Source of the DNA: Zygnema cylindricum
Lineage: Eukaryota; Streptophyta; Zygnematophyceae; Zygnematales; Zygnemataceae
Length of the DNA: 62,000 nucleotides
NCBI GenBank assembly: GCA_037447655.1
Contig: JBBHKE010003123.1
Span: 1-62,000, forward strand
Direction of reading: 5' to 3'
In this document: positions 10,864-18,177 of the stretch, in pieces
Numbering within the stretch: position 1 is the stretch's first letter
Layout of the letters: each line of letters begins with the position of its first letter
Program-made: the position numbers and the translations under genes
Notes under the pieces: model-generated
Told to the model about the DNA's origin: nothing
What the model saw: only the letters and a program-made list of their open reading frames with translations
The model's database searches: none

Positions 10864-11419
10864 AACGTTTTGTGTACGGTTAGAACAATTTGTGTACGGT
10901 TCAATATCTGGAAATATGTGAATAGCATTGTTTTGTGGTTTAGTGTAATAAAAATACTGTTCCATTAATCACGTTTTTAGAAAGTAATAATTAGGGTTTT
11001 GAGGTACAGTGACGTACAGGTAGGATGCTTTGTCGTTAGTCAAGATATTAACCGTAGTAACGGTTACCCAAATTAGTATAGATCAGTAGATACACACTGT
11101 AAGTATATAACTTAGGACTTATTCAATATTGTATCATCCAGTATTGGGAATATGACTTTCTAAGGGTAGTTTTTGTGGAAACATCCAGACATCATATCTT
11201 ATGGTTTACTAAGTCATTTGGGCTGCAATTTGGGAATTGTTACTATACTGTATTGTTTATCACTGTGAAAAATTTGAGGCATATTGGATATCTGAGTCAT
11301 ATTTTGTGTTAGTTCAAAGTTGGCTGTTGAGTAGGTACTTTGATAGTTCTGTTGTTTTTTATACCTACTTCTACAACTACTGTTAGTCCTCCTCCTGCAA
11401 CGGTGGTTGTAAATCAACA
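10864..11419 (+). repeat. 3' part of a copia-B-like LTR
   Basis: Resembles the last ~550 bp of the B LTRs (27290-27811 and 32410-32930). Shared landmarks are the TGTGTACGG start region, a GATCAGTAGATA...TATA...TTAGGACTTA block, a TACTTCTAC-ACTACTG stretch and the end ...CAACA. It also resembles the solo LTR at 40333-41589. The 5' part is missing at the junction with LTR-b. The apparent peptide start in this region is LTR, not gag. Confidence 0.65.
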
Positions 11420-12319
11420 GTTCTCACGGACCAAGGTACGGAGTTCCGAGGGGAATTTCAAGAGATGTTGGATAAAGCTTTTATTGATCATCGGCGGACG
11501 AGTCGTGATCACCCATAAGTTGATGGCTTGGCCGAACGAGCTGTCTAGACTTTTAAGTGGGCTCTCTGCAAGCATTGTTTGGAGAAACAAATCTCCGTCT
11601 GGGACAAATCCTTAGGCTAGATCACCATGTGATACCAGATGTTCGTACATGCTAGTTTGGCTAACTTCAGCCCGTTTTATATTCTCTTCGGTCGAGCACC
11701 CTTGCTCGGTCAAAATATTCAGAAAGCACCAAGTTTACCCTTGCCTCTAATGTCTGATACCATATTTTTGGAAGAACTAACTCGTCGTGCTTTGCTTTTC
11801 GCTCGTGAGATGCCTATGGCTTTTGATAATTTGCAGATTGCCCAACATCGGGATACTTTGCACTTTGCCACCACACGAAGTGGTATTTACAAGCCTCAAC
11901 AGAAATCTTATCGGGTTGGAGATTACGTGTTCCTGGGACGACAATCTTTCGACACTTTGGACACGGATGTTTCACCACACATTCTTCGTGTGGTGGAAAT
12001 GGATGTTAATGGGATGTTGGGTTTGCAGGGTGCAGATACAAGGATAATTCGAGAGCATTCGAAGATCTGTGCACCTTGTTACTTACAGAATTTGTCACAA
12101 GATATGGATTTAATGAGGATGCGAATCACAACGGCGACAGAATGTACTATTTGCAGGCGGGCAGACGGCGATACTTCCATGCTATTGTGCGACCATTGTA
12201 ACCAAGGGTTCCACATAGAGTGCTTAGTTCCTTCGTTGACAGCTATGCCAGCTGGTCATTGGTTTTGCCATGGCTGTTGTGAGCTGCCGGCGGTTTTGAC
12301 CAGCTTCTCTGCAGGCTAA
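11420..12319 (+). pseudogene. int: Ty3/gypsy integrase C-terminal half with PHD finger
   Basis: Integrase would insert the element DNA; a PHD finger in other proteins reads histone H3 tails. The gene starts abruptly at the second catalytic Asp (TDQGTEF). Two in-frame stops follow (HP-stop-VDGLAERAV and one later), with the catalytic Glu in LAER. A 226-codon open stretch from 11639 carries the core end (FSPFYILFGRAP) and an SH3-like segment (YRVGDYVFLG). At its end is a complete C4HC3 PHD finger: Cys169, Cys172, Cys184, Cys187, His192, Cys195, Cys210, Cys213. Chromoviruses carry a chromodomain at this place instead. The front half is lost at the junction with the copia-B-like LTR. Confidence 0.8.
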
Positions 12320-12338
12320 TGAGCTAGGAGGGGGGGGA

Positions 12339-13680
12339 TTATGGGGTGCTTCCCACTCTAGGGGAGTATTTTTCCCTTATCATTCTTGATTATATTCATG
12401 TTCATTATTTCTCATGGTGTATATACTTTTTGCCTTCCATATTCGTTTTCGTTTGTATGATATGTTTGCAAGCATAACTTTGCTGGTTATGATGCATGAT
12501 TTCTATGTTTCTCCCTCATGCACGACAGCTATCATACCGCATGATATCGGCTGCACGCGGGCACAATGTTTTCCATGCGCACACGATATTTCGCACGCAC
12601 ACACGATATTATGCATGCGCGCGCGATATTCGACGCGCGCACACAATATCATGCACGCACGCATGATATTTTGGCACGAGTGTATGAGTTTCTTTCGCAC
12701 TTGCGATTTCGAGCCAGTTCACTTACTTGTGACTTGTACGCGATTCGCGTACACGTCTGATTGAATATGTACTAATTTCGTGCGTATTTTTGTTTCGTTT
12801 CATTTTGTAGGTATGCGATTTTGGAGTACGATCGTGGATTTCATTTGTACCTTGCGTTTCCTATGTACTTTGGGTTTCACCTGTACCTTCGATTTCGTTG
12901 GTACTTTTTCACTTCAAGTGGACTTTCGTGACGTACGAATGACATGTACGATGGACGTTTCGTTGGCGCTTTCTCATTGGTGCGCATTTAAGTCGTGAAC
13001 CCACGTAGGTTCACGCACACACTTAGATAGGGAGGGTTTTTACCATTGGATGGTGGGTTTTGTTGGGCGTACGGCAGACGATGTTGGTTGCCTATTGGCC
13101 AACATCTTAATTAGTTTCATGCATGTAAAGTAGGCTAGACATAGAATAGTTTTGCTTAGGCCTAGCGTAGCTCCCATTTAGGCTTATTCTCAGACTTCGA
13201 GAATTTTAGCTTTTAGACAAGAATTTTTTTCTTGGCGGCTGAGCTTCTCTCTTGATCTCTCTCACCGATTGCTCACGTTTCTCTCCTTTATTGGTAGCTA
13301 GCTATAGAGGCTAGATATACTAAGACTATTCATTTTTGTATTTCTGCCCACGCTCTTTTATCCACACGACTCAAAGCTAAGTCCGAAAGGTTTCCCTCCA
13401 ACTTGTGTTATTATTTTGGGAAGTGGTGGAGTGAAGTTTGTGTGGAGAGGCATCTAGATCTGGCTGCGCCTTCTTTAGGCTGCGGAATGGTTTGGAGTGT
13501 TTGTGTTTGTTTTCCTTGTAGTTCGGTTGGGAGTGGGAAAGTGCATTTTGGGCGGATTTCGGAAATTTTCCTTGTTTAGTTTAAATTGTTTATTTGCTTT
13601 CTTGCCTTTTTCAAATATCTATTGTAGAGAATAGGATAGAGACCCGAAAGCTTAGTGGCTACCTTATGGCTTAGTATTCA
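12339..13680 (+). repeat. Gypsy LTR-c, complete
   Basis: About 1340 bp from the base after the polypurine tract to CTTAGTATTCA. It carries the CACGATAT array, the GTGAACC/GGTTCAC hairpin at 12995-13014, and a 3' part of about 685 bp that appears identical to LTR-b. Directly after it lies a partial U3 (13681-13835) rather than host DNA. Confidence 0.75.
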
Positions 13681-13835
13681 AAGGAGTATTTTTTCCTTAT
13701 TCTTAATCTCATTGATGTTTATATTTTTTGTCTTTATTCATCTCATTCATTTTCATTTCACGTTTGTACATATCTTCACTCATGACTTTGCTGATTTTGA
13801 TGCATATTTCACTTTGCTTTCTCTCCATGCACGAT
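13681..13835 (+). repeat. Partial gypsy LTR start (U3 fragment)
   Basis: Matches the beginning of LTR-b (about 9515-9666) with only scattered changes and ends at CCATGCACGAT, the point at which LTR-a begins in the alignment. LTR-c therefore abuts the start of another LTR, as in a two-LTR circle junction. The target duplication AAAGG follows at 13836. Confidence 0.7.
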
Positions 13836-15205
13836 AAAGGATTTACCCAAAAAAAAGGAATAAACTACGAGGAAACCTTTGCCCCAGTTCTCACATTTCT
13901 CTCCATTGAATACTTTTCAGTTTGGCAGTAGTGGAAGACATGGTGGTGCATCAGATGGACATCAAGACAACCTTGCTGCATGTTGAACTATAAGAGGACA
14001 TCTTCGTGCGACTGCACGAAAAATTTGTGGAACAGGGAGAGGAGAGTAAGGTATGCCGGTTGATCAAATCTGTTTATGGTTTGAAATAGGCATCCCGGCA
14101 GTGGAACAAAAAGCTAGACGAGTTTTTTACCGGTCTAGGATATATCCGAATTTGTTCAGATCACTCAATCTATGTATTTGAGGATGAGGAAGGTGTTTCT
14201 TTTATTGCAATTTATGTTGATGATTTGCTTCTTTTAAGTAAATCAATGGATAAAATTAACAATCTCAAAACAAATCTAAAAAGTAAGGCTTGAGATGAAA
14301 GATATGGGAGAGGCGAAATATATTTTGGGAATTCAAGTAGAGAGAGACAGACAAATGAAAATAATTAGATTAATTGAAGAAGAGGCCATTAAGAATATGT
14401 TGGAAAAGTTCAGATGATAAGGTCAATAGTTTTACAACTCCAATAAAGTTAAAGAAGGGAAGTGAGGGGAGTGTGGAAGAAGTTATCATAATCTTAGGTG
14501 ATGAACTAGGTCATGAAGAACAAAAGTTCATGCAGACGATTCCTTACAGACATATAGTGGGCAGCCTAATCTATTTTATGAACTGTACCGGCCGGATTTA
14601 GCTGCAGCTGTAGGAGTGCTGAGTAGAAGTCTTAATGCTCCCACTAAGAAATATTTGTAGGCAACTAAGAGAGTCCTTAGATATCTGTTAAGACTAGGGA
14701 GCTATGGTTGCATTTGGGTGGGGAAAATACTGACATCACTACTTAGAGTGATGCTTGTTATGGGGATGCTCCGACGAGAAGATGTACTTCTAGATATATA
14801 TTATATGTGGTTGATAGGGCTTGTTGCTGGAGCAGCAAACAACAAAAGGTTATTGCTCAGTCCAGCATGGAGTCTAAGTATATGGCCTCTTTCTCTGCTG
14901 TAAAAGAGTGGATGTGGGTGAAATCTTTGCTGGGTGAACTTGGTTATCTTAAGAGTGGTGTGCAGAAAATTGTTTGTGTCAATTAGGCAGCCATTGCCAT
15001 TGCCATTGCTGCTAATCATAAACACCATTTTAAGGCTAAAAATATGAATATCAAACTTAGCTTTGTTAGGGAAAAGTAGAAAACAAGATGATCTGTTTAA
15101 AGTATAGACTAGTTAGTGAAATGGTTGTAGAAATTATGACCAAACCTGTACCTTCCCCTAAATTAATTTTTTGTAGAGGGTAGTGTGGTCTTAAATTTAA
15201 AAGTG
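13836..15205 (+). pseudogene. pol: Copia RT and RNase H remnant (A1, right half)
   Basis: Resumes the A1 RT after the gypsy insert: KGFTQKKGINYEETFAPV, then VHQMDIKT-like and LIKSVYGLK-like blocks across stops. The YVDD active site survives (IAIYVDDLLLLSKS near 14205-14245). The 14374-14601 frame matches the RT-RNase H connection (TIPYRHIVGSLIYFMNCT). RNase H follows in pieces up to KPVPSPKLIF near 15160. Stops in every block show that it is inactive. It ends before the polypurine tract at 15211-15223. Confidence 0.82.
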
Positions 15206-15223
15206 ACTAGAAAATAATGGGAG

Positions 15224-16236
15224 TGTAGAAATATATGGTTTTTTTTGTATTTTCTATGTTTAAAACTTGTAAAATAAAGACAAGAAAACAGCAGAGGCAG
15301 TCTGCCTCTAACTCCTCTCTAAAGCCCCCACACTTGCCGTAATCACTAAACGCCAAAGAGGGAGCTAGATCCATGGTTGCCTAAGCTTCTTAGAGAGACA
15401 AACAACCGACCCTTGGTAGATTTAACAAGAGGATTGACGGACCCAGGATTTGATCTTGGTACTTGTCGTTCGTCAAAGTAGCCGCTAGCTTTGTCCTATA
15501 GTCTAGGACCAGTGCTAAGATATATAGGGTACGATAACTACTTAAAACACGAACAAGTTAGGAATTTCATTTAACATAATAAATGGATTCATAGATCATA
15601 GAATTGGTTATGTATAGTACTGATCAAAGTACCGTTAGAAACAAATTTATCGCACATTTGTTTCGATTGACATAGTTAAAAGTCGGTTATAATCGGACTT
15701 CCACGATAGAAGCCAATATCATGGAGTGGACGTTTTGGCGATTCTCGGTCCCCACCACACGAAAGGACACGTGGCGACATCTCATTTGCTTGTGGCACCT
15801 CTAAAGAATTTTAGAGTGAGTCAAGATGTGGCAGGCGTCAGCTCTTTGACTATACTTTACAATGGCCTTACAAAAAGTACTATAACACCGATACCTTTCT
15901 GTATAACTGAGTATTTTCCTTGATGCCATACACTAGTTGGAGAAGGATTAGAGAGGGGTTTTAGACTTAGTAAAAGCTGAGGTAGACAGGCTCTCTCTTA
16001 TAATGCTTTTGTACAAATAGGTCATCTTTGATCTTTTATAATTTACTGCTTAGGGGAGCAAATCCAGAGATTATTTTTCCTATCGACTCAAGGGAGTCTA
16101 GTCTTCACAAGGTTGAAGAAGGACAAGTTTTTTTTGGACATGGTTTTAGTAATTCTTGCTTAAACACCAAGGGATCAGGGTTATCCTAAGGGCTTCGTGT
16201 GAGCAACCTACTCTGAGGACCAATACAGGTGTATGA
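15224..16236 (+). repeat. 3' LTR of copia A1, split by A2
   Basis: Starts TGTAGAAAT after AATAATGGGAG and aligns with the A1 5' LTR. A2 is inserted 6 bp before its end; the final GTTGCA is at 22692-22697. The antisense tRNA-like segment lies at about 15440-15512 and the 9-bp inverted arms at 15638-15664. Many differences from the 5' LTR fit an old insertion. Confidence 0.88.
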
Positions 16237-16449
16237 TGTAGAAACTAATGGTTTTATTAGTATTTTCTAGGTCTGAAAAGAAATATAGAAGTCGAGGCAG
16301 TCTATCTCTAACTTCTCTCTCCAACTCTCAAACTTGTCGCAGTCACTGAGAAATTGGAGAGGAAGCTAGAGCCATGGCTACCTTGGCTATCCTGAGGTTT
16401 ACGGGAATTTTATATTAGGGTTTATATATTTAATTAAAATGTATGTGCC

Positions 16450-16532
16450 GGCGGCAGGATTTGATCCTTGTACCTGCCGGCCGGCAGACACAATGTAGCC
16501 GGTAGCCTTAGCCGTTTCATCTAGCGGTAGTG
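16450..16532 (-). other. tRNA-like A-box/B-box module, antisense in A2 LTR
   Basis: On the strand opposite to the element, an A-box-like AACGGCTAAGGC is followed about 40 bp on by a B-box-like AAGGATCAAATCC. Order and spacing are those of a Pol III internal promoter. A2 3' has it at about 21851-21933 and A3 at about 51413-51495, where the A-box part reads TAGACTTAACGGCTAAGGC. No full cloverleaf can be drawn, so it is tRNA-like rather than a tRNA gene. Confidence 0.55.
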
Positions 16533-16662
16533 TTACCTAGCATATAGTTTGATAATTATTTATAGATGTATACAAGCGATAAACCATTTAACTAGAATTA
16601 ATTACGGGATACATAGATCCAGTAATATGTAATGTACGACTTACGGTACGGACATAAATCAG

Positions 16663-16702
16663 TACCGCGCATTTGTTTCGTAAATGAAACAAATACCGCG
16701 CA
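16663..16702. promoter_or_regulatory. Inverted arms flanked by TACCGCGCAT repeats
   Basis: TACCGCGCAT at 16663-16672 and 16693-16702 encloses ATTTGTTTC and GAAACAAAT, a 9-bp stem with a short loop. The same block is in the A2 3' LTR and in A3. A1 keeps the two 9-mers but in reverse order. This looks like a composite protein-binding site. Confidence 0.5.
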
Positions 16703-17126
16703 TGTATTTATTACGGCTACGATTAAAGCCGAATTTAATCGGACGGCCGGGATTAGCGCCGAGATCGCGGAGGAAGATTTCGGCGGTTTGTGGCCATCGC
16801 CACATCGGATGACGCGTGGCAAAATTCCGTTGGATTGTGGAAACTCCGGAGATTATGGCACCGAATCCGGATTTGACATGTGTCGACATTTTGGCCATGT
16901 CGTACAATATCCGTACATAAAGTACACCGGCAGCTGTACTTTTGCGTACGGAACTCAATTCTGATTGGTTCCGTACATCAGAAGATAGAGTCTGTGATAG
17001 AGATAGGACTTAGAAAAATTAGAAGATAGGACCCTCTCTCCCAGAGAGCTTCTGTACAAAAGGTCAACTTTGACCCTCCATAACTTACTGCTCAGGGGAG
17101 CAAATTCAGAGATTCTTTTTGCTATC

Positions 17127-17192
17127 GACTCAAGGGAGTCTTGTCTTCACAGGGGTGAAGTTGGTCAGAGTTTTTGTCTGCCAGGGTGGCAG
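17127..17192 (+). promoter_or_regulatory. Three consecutive RNA hairpins upstream of the PBS
   Basis: Hairpin 1 is GACTC-AAGG-GAGTC (17127-17140). Hairpin 2 is CTTCAC-AGGG-GTGAAG (17145-17160). Hairpin 3 is CTGCCA-GGG-TGGCAG (17178-17192). The equivalent hairpins of E2 keep pairing with different bases (CCTCAC/GTGAGG and GTGCC/GGCAC). They lie about 95-160 nt before the LTR end, so they should be in the genomic RNA leader; a packaging or dimerisation role is a guess. Confidence 0.55.
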
Positions 17193-17285
17193 TTATTTTT
17201 GCTTAAACACAAAGGGGTCAGGATTATCCTAGAGGCTTCTTGGAAGCTGTCCACTCAGAGGACTTATGGAGGTCTCAGAGTTTCA

Positions 17286-17300
17286 GGTTATGGGCCCACC
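17286..17300 (+). promoter_or_regulatory. Primer-binding site of A2, overlapping the gag start
   Basis: GGTTATGGGCCCACC abuts the LTR. All 15 bases complement the plant initiator tRNA-Met anticodon arm as I recall it. Because the site pairs with the CAU anticodon it contains ATG (17290-17292), in frame with gag. Confidence 0.82.
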
Positions 17301-18177
17301 CTCTAGGGTGCCAATATTTAATGGAACTGGCTTCATATACTCGGAAAGTATGATGATAGGAGCTCTATGCGAAAAAAGGTTTTGGGGGATAGTGAGTGGA
17401 CGATTGGGGCGTCCATCAAGTCTTGGAATTCCTCCAGGGTTTAAAGGAAGCAGATTCACCAGGAAAGAGGATTCACCTTCAATGGAGGAAACAAAGGAAG
17501 GAGAGGTGGTGGACAAAGGAAAGGAGAAGGAGGCGACCACACCAATAGCAACTGGTTTAGCATTCATGTCACCTATTCCGAGGAACGAGGAGAATGATAC
17601 TGAAACCTGGGACTTCAACAATATGGCGGCAAAGCACTTCATCCTACGCCATCTCACTCAAGGACTTGCATGTCCTCATTTGCAGGTAGAGAGGGCATCC
17701 GATCTTTGGATGGCTCTCATAGAGATGTACCGAAGTGGTACGATTCAGCAACAACAGTTGGCTGATCAGAAAGTTAAGGAGTATGTATACAAAGGGGGAA
17801 ATATGTTGGATTTTTGCAATGAGCTTGCTACACTCTTCATGGAGCTAGAGAGTGCGAGTAAAGTTTTTAGTGAAAAAGAAAAAGTTAACTGTTTACTAAT
17901 GAAGTTACCTGATGAGTTCGAGAACATAGTCAACCGTGTGCAGGACTTGCCGGACTCAAGGTGGATATGGAACTCAGTGGTAGGGATGATTCTCGTTCGA
18001 GAGAATACGATTGAGATCCGAAGGGGAGGAAAGAGTGGCCAAGCCTTGGCAACAGCGACCGATTGGAGGAACAAGGATTCCCGGAAACCAGTCAGAAACT
18101 ATGGGGGTAGGGAGCGGGAAAAAACAGGTTGGCGAGTTCGAACCAAGGGCTCCCAAAGGTTTATGTCATTTTTGTAA
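17290..18177 (+). CDS. gag: Copia gag polyprotein (A2)
   Basis: Gag of 295 codons that would form the virus-like particle. I place the start at the primer-site ATG: MGPPSRVPIFNG follows, and the same MGPPS-[RK]-V start is readable in D, E2, G-linked H and A1. An ATG 24 bases upstream in the LTR is in frame but less likely. The middle (FNNMAAKHFILRHLTQGL to GMILVRENTIEIRRGG) is the helical UBN2-type gag core of copia elements. The frame then runs out at 18177, before the zinc knuckle, which is in the +1 frame of the next gene. A1 and E2 encode the knuckle in the same frame as gag, so a 1-nt change near 18116-18128 (a GGG-A6-C run) is the simplest cause; programmed +1 shifting is the alternative. 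Confidence 0.85.
   Translation: MGPPSRVPIFNGTGFIYSESMMIGALCEKRFWGIVSGRLGRPSSLGIPPGFKGSRFTRKEDSPSMEETKEGEVVDKGKEKEATTPIATGLAFMSPIPRNEENDTETWDFNNMAAKHFILRHLTQGLACPHLQVERASDLWMALIEMYRSGTIQQQQLADQKVKEYVYKGGNMLDFCNELATLFMELESASKVFSEKEKVNCLLMKLPDEFENIVNRVQDLPDSRWIWNSVVGMILVRENTIEIRRGGKSGQALATATDWRNKDSRKPVRNYGGREREKTGWRVRTKGSQRFMSFL

Larger units (their letters stand above)
4313..13835 (+). mobile_element. Composite Ty3/gypsy insertion inside A1 RT
   Basis: A 9.5-kb insert flanked by AAAGG (4308-4312 and 13836-13840) that splits the A1 RT at VAKG/KGFTQK. It holds three related gypsy LTRs: LTR-a 4313-5493, LTR-b 9491-10863 and LTR-c 12339-13680. Between a and b lie gag and protease followed directly by the integrase tail, so RT is deleted. 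Between b and c lie a fragment of a copia-B-like LTR and the second half of an integrase with a PHD finger. The insert begins partway into an LTR, and its last 155 bases (13681-13835) are the missing first part of an LTR, so the ends look circularly permuted. Confidence 0.75.
16237..17285 (+). repeat. 5' LTR of copia A2
   Basis: Runs from TGTAGAAAC to GAGTTTCA, with short inverted ends. Internal landmarks are an antisense tRNA-like segment (about 16450-16532) containing the palindrome CTGCCGGCCGGCAG at 16474-16487, inverted arms with flanking TACCGCGCAT repeats at 16663-16702, and a hairpin trio at 17127-17192. Frames at 16632-16964 and 17070-17306 recur wherever this LTR recurs and are not treated as genes. 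Confidence 0.95.

Noticed and set aside
16632-16964. An identical 110-codon frame in several LTRs (also 22033-22365 and 51589-51921)
   Set aside because: It is inside the U3 of family A LTRs, overlaps inverted repeats and the tRNA-like side, and has no relatives that I recognise outside LTR copies.
17070-17306. A conserved 78-codon LTR reading frame, also at 1091, 22471, 38753, 46435 and 60002
   Set aside because: The apparent peptide conservation follows conservation of the LTR RNA hairpins and primer site. It ends in the primer site, out of frame with gag, and paired base changes fit RNA structure better than protein.
18116-18128. A programmed -1 frameshift at A-AAA-AAC between gag and pol of A2
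   Set aside because: The heptamer fits the classic -1 pattern, but the pol frame is +1 relative to gag, and A1 and E2 encode the same junction in one frame.
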